NCBI GenBank assembly: GCA_024693205.1
Contig: JAILLJ010000169.1
Coordinates: forward strand, 1 to 42,726
DNA length: 42,726 nucleotides
Direction: 5' to 3'
From: Clostridiales bacterium
GTDB lineage: Bacteria; Bacillota; Clostridia; Oscillospirales; Acutalibacteraceae
Shown: one piece after another, positions 1-8,826 of the stretch
How positions within the stretch are numbered: the stretch's first letter is position 1
Layout of the letters: each line of letters begins with the position of its first letter
The notes under the pieces: generated by a model
The model's input: the letters and a program-made list of their open reading frames with translations, nothing else
The model's database searches: none
What the model was told of the DNA's origin: nothing
Program-made: the position numbers and the translations under genes

Positions 1-141
1 GAAAACAGCCCTGTTTCGTTTTAATATAGAAAAATGTGTTTTGAATTATGATTCTTTTCTCGCCGTTTTTTCGCCCTCGACGTATCTTTATACGCCTATC
101 GGGCGAAGAAAACGGCGTCTTCATCTAAATGCGACAGCCCC
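1..141 (+). repeat. MITE-like dispersed repeat, copy A (left end outside window)
   Basis: Contains CGCCGTTTTTTCGCCC (61-76) / GGGCGAAGAAAACGGCG (101-117) hairpin and ends CTAAATGCGACAGCCCC (125-141); same sequence recurs inverted at 7292 and in direct orientation at 9770-10038. Confidence 0.85.
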
Positions 142-318
142 AGCTAAATTCGCCTTACGGCGAGCTGAATTGACCTGCGGTCAGCTGAATTTGCTTCGCA
201 AGCTAAATTCGCTTCGCGAGCTGTACGGCAAAATAAATTCAGCTGAAGCCGTAAGGCTTCAATTTAGCTATGAGCGCAGCGAACAATTTAGCTGCGAGCG
301 CAAGCGAGCAATTTAGCT
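142..318. repeat. Symmetric array of AGCTRAATT (x4) and its reverse complement AATTYAGCT (x4) separated by short, mostly palindromic cores
   Basis: AGCTRAATT at 142,163,183,201; AATTYAGCT at 236,261,285,310; cores CGCCTTACGGCG, GACCTGCGGTC, TGCTTCGCA, CGCTTCGCG, GAAGCCGTAAGGCTTC are each self-complementary. Confidence 0.9.
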
Positions 319-333
319 CAAAAAAGCATACAG

Positions 334-381
334 CCCACTGTGACGCTTTCAAATCATGAAAGCTTCAAGTGGGTCTTTTTT
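334..381 (+). terminator. Rho-independent terminator
   Basis: CCCACT...AGTGGG enclosing GCTTTC/GAAAGC, followed by TCTTTTTT. Confidence 0.7.
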
Positions 382-411
382 ATGGCTTTTTTTCGCAATT
401 ACATTTTTTAA

Positions 412-440
412 TTGACATTTTGCGAGAAAAAAAGTATCAT
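412..440 (+). promoter_or_regulatory. Sigma-A-type promoter TTGACA-N17-TATCAT
   Basis: TTGACA 412-417, TATCAT 435-440, 17-nt spacer, upstream of the CDS at 478. Confidence 0.75.
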
Positions 441-477
441 ATATATATGGATAATAATGGATTCGGAGCGTGAAGAG

Positions 478-1839
478 ATGCATCGCTGCGAGAGCTGCAT
501 GAACATGTATGACGAGAAGAGCGGCGCCTGTCCGGTATGCGAATACAGACAAAGCATGCGGACGGGAGCCGAAGGGGTTCCTGCGCCCTCTGAAGTTAAA
601 AAACGTAAAAAACTGTTTCATACAGAAAAAACCATAAAAAGGATCATCGCCGCGTTCCTCGTGTTTCTTGCCGTATGTTCGGGGCTTCTGTTCGTGTACA
701 ATGCGTTTGAGCCTCCCGAGGAGGTGTACAACGTAAATTCCGAACACCAGGGATACGCAAAGAGAGAGTCGGTGATAAAAAAGATAAAAAAGGGCAAGGA
801 CATCGACACGATCATCATCGAAAACAAATCCCTGATGAAAAACAACAGCGATCAGAGCGCGAAGATAATCCAGAGCGTAAACATCTCAAAATACTCTGTC
901 GGCAATATCGTCATGTTCGGAAAATATCCCCAAAGGCTTATCAAGGATAAGGAGCTGATAGAGGAGCTAAATAAACTGAAAAAGGATTGGAAGAGCCTCG
1001 GCTATTACAGCGGAGAAGATCTGAACGGCGACGGCTTCGGCGACCCCGGGACGATGAAGAGCAAGGATTATACGAAATATGCCGACGTTTCATATAAGGG
1101 AGATAAATACCGCGCGGTGATCTTTACGGACTACCGTCCGTTTTGTTCAAGCGGCGTATGCGATTCGGGAAATTCAAACCAGGAAAGCAACGAATATGTC
1201 GCAAATACCGTTTATTGGTTCAGATACGAACCGCTCGAGTGGCGTGTGCTCGATCCGTCAGAGGGGCTTGTCGTCTGTAGGGATATAATCGACGCGCAGC
1301 CGTTCAGCAACCTTTGTTATGAGGATATGAGCGGAAATTATTACAATGACGAAGAGCTGAGCGTATATGCCTGCGATTATGAGACGAGCTCGATAAGAAG
1401 CTGGCTTCACACCGATTTTTACGAGACGGCATTTACCGACAGCGAAAAAAGTCAGATAGCCGTATCGAAGCTTGAAAACAAGTCTTACAGCAAAAAATAT
1501 TCTAAATATGACGGCTCCGAAACGGAGGATCTTGTTTTCCTCCTCTCGTATTCCGATATATGCAGTAAGCTATACGGCTTCAATACCGAATCGGGAGCCG
1601 CGGACAGCGCGAGAAGAAGACGAGGCACGGATTACGCCGTATGTCAGGGACTTTTTGTCGATCCGAACGACGGATATTCGCATTGGTGGCTGCGTTCGCC
1701 CGGCAACGGAAGCAGGCGCGCCTGCCGCGTTTGGAGCGACGGAGTGGCGCACAGCGTCTGCCGCGTCGACTATACATATTTCGGCGTGTGTCCCGCATTC
1801 AGGTTCGTACCGGAATACGAATTATACGGAAGCAATTAA
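478..1839 (+). CDS. Zinc-ribbon, single-TM protein with C-terminal DUF6273-like domain
   Basis: N-term MHRCESCMNMYDEKSGACPVCEY (two CxxC), TM segment IIAAFLVFLAVCSGLLFVY, C-term WWLRSPG...VCPAFRF motif. Start chosen at 478 because of the GGAG spacing; ORF track starts at 412. Confidence 0.8.
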   Translation: MHRCESCMNMYDEKSGACPVCEYRQSMRTGAEGVPAPSEVKKRKKLFHTEKTIKRIIAAFLVFLAVCSGLLFVYNAFEPPEEVYNVNSEHQGYAKRESVIKKIKKGKDIDTIIIENKSLMKNNSDQSAKIIQSVNISKYSVGNIVMFGKYPQRLIKDKELIEELNKLKKDWKSLGYYSGEDLNGDGFGDPGTMKSKDYTKYADVSYKGDKYRAVIFTDYRPFCSSGVCDSGNSNQESNEYVANTVYWFRYEPLEWRVLDPSEGLVVCRDIIDAQPFSNLCYEDMSGNYYNDEELSVYACDYETSSIRSWLHTDFYETAFTDSEKSQIAVSKLENKSYSKKYSKYDGSETEDLVFLLSYSDICSKLYGFNTESGAADSARRRRGTDYAVCQGLFVDPNDGYSHWWLRSPGNGSRRACRVWSDGVAHSVCRVDYTYFGVCPAFRFVPEYELYGSN

Positions 1840-1885
1840 CGAAACGCCCGATAAAATCGAAGAAACCTTTGAATATGTATTTACC

Positions 1886-1930
1886 GACTGTCATTTTTTC
1901 CGAAAGGTCAGGAAATGGCAGTCATTTTTT
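1886..1930 (+). terminator. Rho-independent terminator
   Basis: GACTGTCATTTTTTCC/GGAAATGGCAGTC stem followed by ATTTTTTATT. Confidence 0.65.
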
Positions 1931-1939
1931 ATTCTTTGA

Positions 1940-1969
1940 TTGACAAACAAAACGCTTAAGTTATATAAT
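1940..1969 (+). promoter_or_regulatory. Sigma-A-type promoter TTGACA-N18-TATAAT
   Basis: TTGACA 1940-1945, TATAAT 1964-1969, upstream of kinase gene. Confidence 0.8.
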
Positions 1970-2001
1970 AATAGTTAATAATATTCGGAGTGTGAAAGTA
2001 T

Positions 2002-4332
2002 ATGCGGCGCTGCATGGGATGCATGAAGGAATATGACGGGACGACGGACGTCTGTCCCTTTTGCGGATATGTTTACGGCAGTCCTGCCGAAAAGATAAGT
2101 CAGCTTAAGCCTTCCACCGTCCTTGCCGAAAGATATATCGTCGGCAAGTCGATAGGTCACGGAGGGTTCGGTATCACATACATCGGCTGGGACAAAAAGC
2201 TCCAAAAGGAGATCGCAATAAAAGAATATATGCCCGATATGCTCGCCATAAGATCGGGCGAAGGAAACAACGTGAAGGGCTATAACGAGGAAGCCGAAAA
2301 GAAATTTGAGATCGGCGTCAAAAGAGTCCTCGACGAGAGCCGCCGCCTTGCGCGTCTTACGGGCGTTTCCGGGATCGTCAGGGTCTACGACTGCTTCGAG
2401 GCGAACAACACGGCATATATTATAATGGAGCTTCTGAACGGAATAACGCTCAAGGAAAGGCTCAGGGACGCGGGCAGTCTCTCGTTTGAGGAAACGGTCG
2501 CGATAATGCTTCCCGTTTTAAAGGCGCTTTCCGCGACGCATAAGGCAAATATAATACACCGCGACATAGCTCCGGACAATATCTTCCTCTGTAAGGGCGG
2601 AAAGGTAAAGCTTATCGACTTCGGAGCGGCGAGCACGGCGTCCGATATGGGAGATATGAACGGCGCCGTTGTCTTAAAGCCGGGCTACGCTCCCGTTGAG
2701 CAGTACTCGAACAGGGGCAGACAAGGCCCGTGCGTCGACATCTACGCCGTCTGCGCCACGATGTACAGAATGCTGACGGGAGCCGTTCCTCCCGAGAGCT
2801 TAATAAGAAGAACCGAAAACGACACGACATTTGACGTCCGTGACATCCCGGGCGTACCGGAGGAAGCGGGATTCGCTATAATGAAGGGCATGTCGGTCAA
2901 CGCCGAGGACAGATATCAGAGCGCCGACGAGCTTTATTATATCCTCGCCGAAAGCGTAAAAAAGAGCGGCGGCGATGAGGAAGCGGCCGATCCGACCGAT
3001 AAAACGGACGTGTCTTCCGATGAAAGCAAAAAAAGACCGGTCTTGTCCGTGATACTGTCCGTTTTCGCCGTTATCCTCATTTTTGTCGTCGTCATGCTGA
3101 TACTTATAAAAAAAGGAGCGATCTCTACCGTGTCGCCCGTAACGACGACGACCGAGGCCGCGTCCGAAATAAGCGGAGAGGCGTTGAGCGGCGACTGCGG
3201 AGTCAACCTTTATTGGAAATTTGAAGAAAATGCCGGAAGGCTCACGATAACCGGAAGAGGCGAAATGGATTATTCAAAGGACGGCGTCTACGACGTCGAC
3301 GCGCCGTGGTATCCGCTTCGTGAAAGGATAAGGGAAGTCGTCTTTTCTAAGGACATGGTGTCCGTTTGCGACGGAGCGTTCAAGGGCTGTAACAAGCTCA
3401 GCTCCGTTCTGATACCCGATTTTGTAAGAGAAGTCGGAAAAGATACGTTCAAAGACTGCCCGTCTCTTCGCGCCATTGACGTTTCAAAGGCAAACAACAG
3501 CTACGAGAGCGTGGACGGCGTCCTTTACGATAACGCCATGAAAACGCTTATCAAGTGTCCGGAGGGGTTGACCGCTGACAGCGTGACCGTTCCCGACGGG
3601 GTGACGGACATAGAAGAAGGAGCGTTTTGGGGCTGCGTCAATTTAAAGAGCGTGACGCTGTCTCAGGATCTTATAAACATAGGCGCCGACGCGTTCAAGG
3701 GCTGTGAGAACCTTAAAGAAATAATTATCCCGAAGGACGTTGCGCTTATCGGGAGCGGTGCCTTCGACGGCTGTGTCTCGCTCGAGAGGATAACGGTAAA
3801 AAGCAGTAATTCCGAATATAAGAGCATTGACGGAGTGCTGTTTGACCGCGACGGCAAGGAGCTTATCCTTTATCCGTCCGGAAGAAAAAATGAGCTTTAT
3901 ACAGTGCCCGACGGCGTTACGACGATAGACGACGGCGCATTCTCGGAGTGTGTTTACTTAAAATCGCTTATTATCCCCAAAAAGGTCGATACCATTAACG
4001 GCGAGATAATAAACGGCGAGGTCTGCACGATCTATTATTACAGCAGCGACGCCTACGCCAAAACATACGCCGAGGAAAAGGGATATGAACATAAGCTGAG
4101 AGAGACCGACAGATATATCGTCGCAACGGAAAGCGCCGCGCTCAATCTCAGAAAAACTCCGTCGACGACGGGCGAGATCTTGGGGACGGTCCCGAAGGGC
4201 GAAGAGGTCCGAGTTATCGAGTTCCGCCACACGGATGACGAGAACAATCCCGATTGGTGCAGGATAATCTACGACGGGACGGAAGGCTGGGTGAGCAGAT
4301 CGATGCTTACCAAAAAAACGGTAGACTATTGA
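2002..4332 (+). CDS. Zinc-ribbon Ser/Thr protein kinase, TM, BspA-type LRR_5 repeats, C-terminal SH3b domain
   Basis: MRRCMGCM...CPFCGY; G-loop GHGGFG, AIK, HRDIAPDN, DFG; TM; repeated GAFxGCxxLxxxxIP; C-term ALNLRKTPSTTGEILGTVPKGEEV...GWVSRSMLT. Confidence 0.92.
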   Translation: MRRCMGCMKEYDGTTDVCPFCGYVYGSPAEKISQLKPSTVLAERYIVGKSIGHGGFGITYIGWDKKLQKEIAIKEYMPDMLAIRSGEGNNVKGYNEEAEKKFEIGVKRVLDESRRLARLTGVSGIVRVYDCFEANNTAYIIMELLNGITLKERLRDAGSLSFEETVAIMLPVLKALSATHKANIIHRDIAPDNIFLCKGGKVKLIDFGAASTASDMGDMNGAVVLKPGYAPVEQYSNRGRQGPCVDIYAVCATMYRMLTGAVPPESLIRRTENDTTFDVRDIPGVPEEAGFAIMKGMSVNAEDRYQSADELYYILAESVKKSGGDEEAADPTDKTDVSSDESKKRPVLSVILSVFAVILIFVVVMLILIKKGAISTVSPVTTTTEAASEISGEALSGDCGVNLYWKFEENAGRLTITGRGEMDYSKDGVYDVDAPWYPLRERIREVVFSKDMVSVCDGAFKGCNKLSSVLIPDFVREVGKDTFKDCPSLRAIDVSKANNSYESVDGVLYDNAMKTLIKCPEGLTADSVTVPDGVTDIEEGAFWGCVNLKSVTLSQDLINIGADAFKGCENLKEIIIPKDVALIGSGAFDGCVSLERITVKSSNSEYKSIDGVLFDRDGKELILYPSGRKNELYTVPDGVTTIDDGAFSECVYLKSLIIPKKVDTINGEIINGEVCTIYYYSSDAYAKTYAEEKGYEHKLRETDRYIVATESAALNLRKTPSTTGEILGTVPKGEEVRVIEFRHTDDENNPDWCRIIYDGTEGWVSRSMLTKKTVDY

Positions 4333-4420
4333 TGCGCCGAAAGGGCGGCAGCCGACGTTTCTTCATGATAAACAGTATTTTTATACGCGCTGATAAATAA
4401 ATATTTACGGGGTGAAATAA

Positions 4421-7270
4421 ATGCGTCGTTGTATGGGCTGTATGGACGAATATGACTTTACCTACGACGTATGCCCCTATTGCGGATACGTCCACGGGAG
4501 CGGCCCCGGATCGCCGGATCAGCTCCCGCCAATGACCGTTATCTTAAACAGATACGTTCTCGGCAGGGCGATAAGCCGCAGTAAGTCTAAAATAATATAT
4601 ATCGCATGGGATTCAAAGCTTCAGACAAAGGTGGTCGTAAAGGAATATCTTCCCTCCGTCTTTGCGTCGCGTGCCGAAGGCGAGGAAAACGTCGTCTGCC
4701 ATAGTGACGAAACAAGGCTGTCTTTTCTCTCCGGGATCAAAAGGGTGCTTGAGGACGGCAAAAGGCTGGCGCGGCTGAGCGACATCGACGGTATCGCGCA
4801 GGTCTACGACTGCGGAGAAGCCAACGGCACGGCGTATGTCATAATGGAGCTTTTAGAGGGCGAGACGCTTTCCGAAAGGCTCGATTACGAAAACAGCTTC
4901 TCTTTTTCCGACACGGTCGGAATAATGCTTCCGGTGTTACAGACGCTTTCCGAGCTTCATAAAGCCGGACTTGTCCATGCCGATATCTCGCCGGACAGTA
5001 TTTTTATCTGCGACAGCGGCGAAGTCAAGCTGATCGATTTCGGCTCATTCGGAGCGGGAGCGCTGACAGACGAAAAGAGCAGGACTTACATGTTAAAGGC
5101 GGGATACGCGCCGCCGGAACGTTACGGTCATAGTGAAATACTAACGCCCGCTACCGATGTTTATTCGGTATGCGCCGTTATATACAGGATGCTGACGGGC
5201 GAGACGCCTCCGGAAAGCGTTGTGAGACGCTTAAGCAACAGCGGGATGATCGACCTCATGGGATACGGCGATATCCCCGATGACGCGGCAGAGGCCGTGA
5301 TGCGCGGAATGGCGGTCAGTGCCGGAGACAGGATATACGGAGCGGAGGAGCTTTACGAAATATTCCTGCCTTATTTAAAAACGGAAGAAAGCTATCCCGA
5401 CGAAAGCGTATCGGACGGCGGACCCGAAGAGAAGCCCGCCGAAAATATCGGCTTTATTAAAAAATATAAAACGGCGATAATTGCCGCCTGTCTTGTCTTA
5501 GTTGCGGTCGTCTCTCTTATATTCATCCTCAGCGGCGTACTCGGTAAAAGGGGAGACGATATATCGGATGAAACGGGCGAGGGCGGAAACATTGTCAGCG
5601 GCTCCTGCGGCGGATCGCTCAGGTGGCGCTTTGACGAAAGCACGAAGGCTCTCGACATCTCCGGCAGCGGAGACATGATAGATTTCAGCGAAAACGACGA
5701 GCGCCCGTGGGATCGGTATACAGGAAGGATAAAATCGGTCAATATCGGAAAGGAAGTCGGGAGCATCGGCGACCACGCGTTTGAGGGCTCCTCTCTCCGA
5801 AGCGTTTTTATCCCTTCGGACGTCGTGTCCGTCGGCAAATACGCATTTAACAAATGTCTTAAATTGGAGACGGTACAGTTTGAGGACGGCGGAAGGCTGA
5901 GAACGATCGGCGACAGCGCGTTCAGAGATTGTGAAAAGCTCGTCACGCTCGTATTCGGAAACGGCATATCGCTCGAAAAGGTGGGAGCGTACGCGTTTTA
6001 CGGGTGCGGGATAAAGGACGTTACGGTGCCGCCGAGCCTTCGGGAAATACCGATTTTCGCGTTTTCAAGCTGTAATGATCTTTCAAGGGTGAAATTCTCC
6101 GAAGACGGAAGTTTACTTAAAAAAATTGACGCGAACGCGTTTTCAAACTGCGCGATAGAGAGCATCACGCTCCCGTCCGGTCTTTATTCCATAGGAAGCG
6201 GCGCGTTTTCGGGAAATCCGGAGCTTGTTTCCGCATTTATTCCCGCGACCGTGACCGAAATAAACAGCGGCGCATTTTACGGCATAAATGATCTTTTGAT
6301 AAGCTCCGACAGCGCCGACGCCTACGCCATGAAATTCGCGGAGGAACAGGGCTACAGACATTCTCTTAAAAACGGAAGCGCGTGCGGCGAGACGCTCATA
6401 TATGAATTTGACGACGTCACGGGAACGCTGACGATAAGCGGCGAGGGCGAAATGTATGACTTTAAGGAAATGACGCTTCCGCCGTGGGAGGAATATGATA
6501 AATCCGTCGTAAACGTCGTCGTCGAAAACGGCGTAACAAAAATAGGCAGCTCGGCGTTCGAGGGCTGTACTGATCTTACGAACGTCACGATACCCGAAGG
6601 CGTTACGGCGATAGGCGAAAGAGCGTTTTACGGCTGTTCGGATCTTTCGTCCTTTTCCCTTCCCGAAAGCATTTTTAAGATAGGAACGGCGGCGTTCCAC
6701 GGAACGCGCTGGTTTGACGAACGGCAGGACGGGATCGTCTATATCGGAAACATCGTCTATTCATATAAGGGAACGGTCAAGGCGAACGAAAGCGTTCTTC
6801 GGAGCGACATAAAGGCGATAGCCGATAAAGCCTTTGAAGGCTGTACGGTGTCGAGCATCGAGATACCGGAAGGCGTTAATTATATAGGCGACAGGGCGTT
6901 TTTCGGCTGGAAAACGACGCAGACAGTATATCTGTTTAACGAGGAAGCCCAAAAAAGATATGATGAAAAGAATCCCGCATGGTCGGAAGGGAGCGAAGCG
7001 AGGATAAAATATATTTCGGCAGGGGATACGCTGATCGACCTTTTCGGACTTGACAGGAGCTTTATGCCGAACGTAGTCGGGATGTCGTATGACAGCGCCG
7101 TAAAGGCTCTTAATAACGCGGGATTTCACAACATCAAAAAACAGGAGATCAAAAAGAACGATCCCTCGCTCGATAAAAAGGTCTATTATCAGGATCCTCC
7201 GAGCAGGATACTTTTAAGATATCCGACAGATACAGAGGTAACCCTTTCGGTATATACTTATGTTGAATAA
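4421..7270 (+). CDS. Zinc-ribbon kinase-like protein (probable pseudokinase), TM, LRR_5 repeats, C-terminal PASTA domain
   Basis: MRRCMGCM...CPYCGY; G-loop degraded (ISRSKSKI), HADISPDS instead of HRDxxPxN, DFG kept; C-term PNVVGMSYDSAVKALNNAGF...DTEVTLSVY. Confidence 0.9.
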   Translation: MRRCMGCMDEYDFTYDVCPYCGYVHGSGPGSPDQLPPMTVILNRYVLGRAISRSKSKIIYIAWDSKLQTKVVVKEYLPSVFASRAEGEENVVCHSDETRLSFLSGIKRVLEDGKRLARLSDIDGIAQVYDCGEANGTAYVIMELLEGETLSERLDYENSFSFSDTVGIMLPVLQTLSELHKAGLVHADISPDSIFICDSGEVKLIDFGSFGAGALTDEKSRTYMLKAGYAPPERYGHSEILTPATDVYSVCAVIYRMLTGETPPESVVRRLSNSGMIDLMGYGDIPDDAAEAVMRGMAVSAGDRIYGAEELYEIFLPYLKTEESYPDESVSDGGPEEKPAENIGFIKKYKTAIIAACLVLVAVVSLIFILSGVLGKRGDDISDETGEGGNIVSGSCGGSLRWRFDESTKALDISGSGDMIDFSENDERPWDRYTGRIKSVNIGKEVGSIGDHAFEGSSLRSVFIPSDVVSVGKYAFNKCLKLETVQFEDGGRLRTIGDSAFRDCEKLVTLVFGNGISLEKVGAYAFYGCGIKDVTVPPSLREIPIFAFSSCNDLSRVKFSEDGSLLKKIDANAFSNCAIESITLPSGLYSIGSGAFSGNPELVSAFIPATVTEINSGAFYGINDLLISSDSADAYAMKFAEEQGYRHSLKNGSACGETLIYEFDDVTGTLTISGEGEMYDFKEMTLPPWEEYDKSVVNVVVENGVTKIGSSAFEGCTDLTNVTIPEGVTAIGERAFYGCSDLSSFSLPESIFKIGTAAFHGTRWFDERQDGIVYIGNIVYSYKGTVKANESVLRSDIKAIADKAFEGCTVSSIEIPEGVNYIGDRAFFGWKTTQTVYLFNEEAQKRYDEKNPAWSEGSEARIKYISAGDTLIDLFGLDRSFMPNVVGMSYDSAVKALNNAGFHNIKKQEIKKNDPSLDKKVYYQDPPSRILLRYPTDTEVTLSVYTYVE

Positions 7271-7291
7271 AAAACAATAAACAAATAACAA

Positions 7292-7455
7292 GGGGCTGTC
7301 GCATTTAGATGAAGACGCCGTTTTCTTCGCCCGATAGGCGTGTAAAGATACGTCGAGGGCGAAAAAACGGCGAGAAAAAGGCTCAAAATCAAAAACGGTT
7401 TTGATTTTATGTAAAGCAGAAAAGAGAAATTCTGTTTGTTAACAGCAAAACTTAA
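7292..7455 (-). repeat. MITE-like dispersed repeat, copy B (inverted relative to A; distal end missing at TTAA)
   Basis: Starts GGGGCTGTCGCATTTAG; matches reverse complement of 9871-10038 up to TTAAGTTTTGC. Confidence 0.85.
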
Positions 7456-7620
7456 GGCAACACCGCACAATCGGGGTGTGCGAATTGCGAAGCAAGATTT
7501 TTCGTCAGGTTGTACAAAAAGATCGAAGATTTGCTGTCGCAAGTCAAGAGATTTTTGTGCAGCATGACGGAATAAGATTCAAGCAAGGCGTGCGCCGCGA
7601 TTTGTGCGGTATTGCCTTAA
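7452..7620. mobile_element. 169-bp foldback MITE with 19-nt TIRs beginning TTAA
   Basis: TTAAGGCAACACCGCACAA (7452-7470) vs TTGTGCGGTATTGCCTTAA (7602-7620): 18/19 complementary; subterminal CGTCAGGTTGTACAAAAA also pairs imperfectly with TTTTTGTGCAGCATGACG. Confidence 0.85.
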
Positions 7621-7633
7621 ATATCGCAAACAT

Positions 7634-7676
7634 AAAAAAACACGGAACGGACATCACTTTTACATGTCCGTCCGTG
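7634..7676 (-). terminator. Terminator of infC-rpmI-rplT
   Basis: Minus strand CACGGACGGACATG...ATGTCCGTTCCGTG followed by TTTTTTT. Confidence 0.85.
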
Positions 7677-7696
7677 TATCAGACGTAAGTCTTTTA

Positions 7697-8053
7697 TCAG
7701 TTAAGAGCAGCCTTCGCCTTTTCGGCAAGATCCTTGAAGCCCTCCGGATTGCTGATAGCTATTTCGGAAAGCATTTTACGGTTGAGCGTGATGTCGGCCT
7801 TTTTAAGTCCGTTCATGAGCGTTGAATAATTCATTCCGTTCATCTTCGCGGCTGCCGAGATACGTGTGATCCAAAGGCGGCGGAAATCGCGCTTCTTCTG
7901 CTTGCGGCCGATATACGCATACTGGCCGGACTTCATAACTGCCTGCTTAGCTGTCTTGAAAAGCTTGCTCTTTGAGCCGTAATATCCCTTTGCAAGCTTT
8001 AAAACTTTATTTCTTCTTTTACGGGTCATTGTTGCGCCTTTTATACGAGCCAT
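7697..8053 (-). CDS. rplT: 50S ribosomal protein L20
   Basis: [65 protein letters not shown] is characteristic. Confidence 0.98.
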   Translation of the reverse strand: MARIKGATMTRKRRNKVLKLAKGYYGSKSKLFKTAKQAVMKSGQYAYIGRKQKKRDFRRLWITRISAAAKMNGMNYSTLMNGLKKADITLNRKMLSEIAISNPEGFKDLAEKAKAALN

Positions 8054-8089
8054 GGTAAATTACCTCCTGATCTGAATTGTTGTTCCTTA

Positions 8090-8287
8090 TTATTTGTAAG
8101 GGATGAGACGCTTGATCTGTCTTTGATTTGTCTTATCAGCAACAGACGCCTTGCGTAAATTTCTCTTGCGTTTTGTACTCTTTTTGGTCAGGATATGCGA
8201 TTTATAAGCATGACCGCGTATGGGCTTACCGTTTTTAGAAAGTTTAAAACGCTTTTTCGCACCGCTGTGAGTTTTGATCTTGGGCAT
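8090..8287 (-). CDS. rpmI: 50S ribosomal protein L35
   Basis: [46 protein letters not shown]. Confidence 0.98.
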   Translation of the reverse strand: MPKIKTHSGAKKRFKLSKNGKPIRGHAYKSHILTKKSTKRKRNLRKASVADKTNQRQIKRLIPYK

Positions 8288-8307
8288 TGGAATTTCCTCC
8301 TTGTTAT

Positions 8308-8826
8308 TTATTTGGAAGGCTTGGGAGCCATGAACATAAGCATTTGTCTTCCCTCGAGCTTAGCCGCCTTTTCGACGTTGCCGCTCTCGGCGCAGGCCTC
8401 CGCAAAACGTTCCATGATTTTAAGTCCGATCTCGGGATGCGCCATTTCACGGCCGCGGAAACGGATGGACACCTTGACCTTGTTTCCGTCTTTAAAGAAC
8501 CGTAAGGCATGGCCTACCTTAGTATCAAAATCGTGCGTATCAATTTTAAGCGAGAGACGGATCTCTTTCGTTTCGACAACGCGCTGATTTTTTCTTGCCT
8601 CTTTTTCTCTCTTTGCCTGATCGAAGCAATATTTTCCGTAATCAACGATTTTGCACACGGGCGGCTTCGCCTGCGGCGCAAACTTCACAAGGTCGAGATT
8701 GCGGCTTTCGGCAAGCTTCAACGCCTGTTCGGACGACATGATACCGAGCTGCTCGCCCGTATCGGAAATAACTCTTACTTCCTTGTCGCGGATTTCTTCA
8801 TTGATTTGCAATTCTTTGATACTGAT
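8308..8826 (-). CDS. infC: Translation initiation factor IF-3; start predicted at AUC codon 8826
   Basis: [24 protein letters not shown]...; GGAGGTG at 8840-8834 is 7 nt from ATC 8826, whereas the called TTG at 8811 is 22 nt away. Confidence 0.9.
   Translation of the reverse strand: MSIKELQINEEIRDKEVRVISDTGEQLGIMSSEQALKLAESRNLDLVKFAPQAKPPVCKIVDYGKYCFDQAKREKEARKNQRVVETKEIRLSLKIDTHDFDTKVGHALRFFKDGNKVKVSIRFRGREMAHPEIGLKIMERFAEACAESGNVEKAAKLEGRQMLMFMAPKPSK

Noticed and set aside
41-316. 91-aa ORF over the repeat array
   Set aside because: Translation is of repeat and hairpin DNA; no SD and no protein-like pattern.
142-318. Possible CRISPR-like array
   Set aside because: Repeats are only 9 nt, occur in both orientations, spacers are 9-17 nt and palindromic, and no cas genes are present.
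1681-1839. DGR-type variable region in the DUF6273 C-terminus
   Set aside because: The WWLRSPG...CPAFRF pattern recalls C-type-lectin-like folds, but no reverse transcriptase or template repeat is visible in the window.
7258-7688. ORFs over MITE sequences (94 and 70 aa)
   Set aside because: They read through the two inverted-repeat elements; no coding signature.
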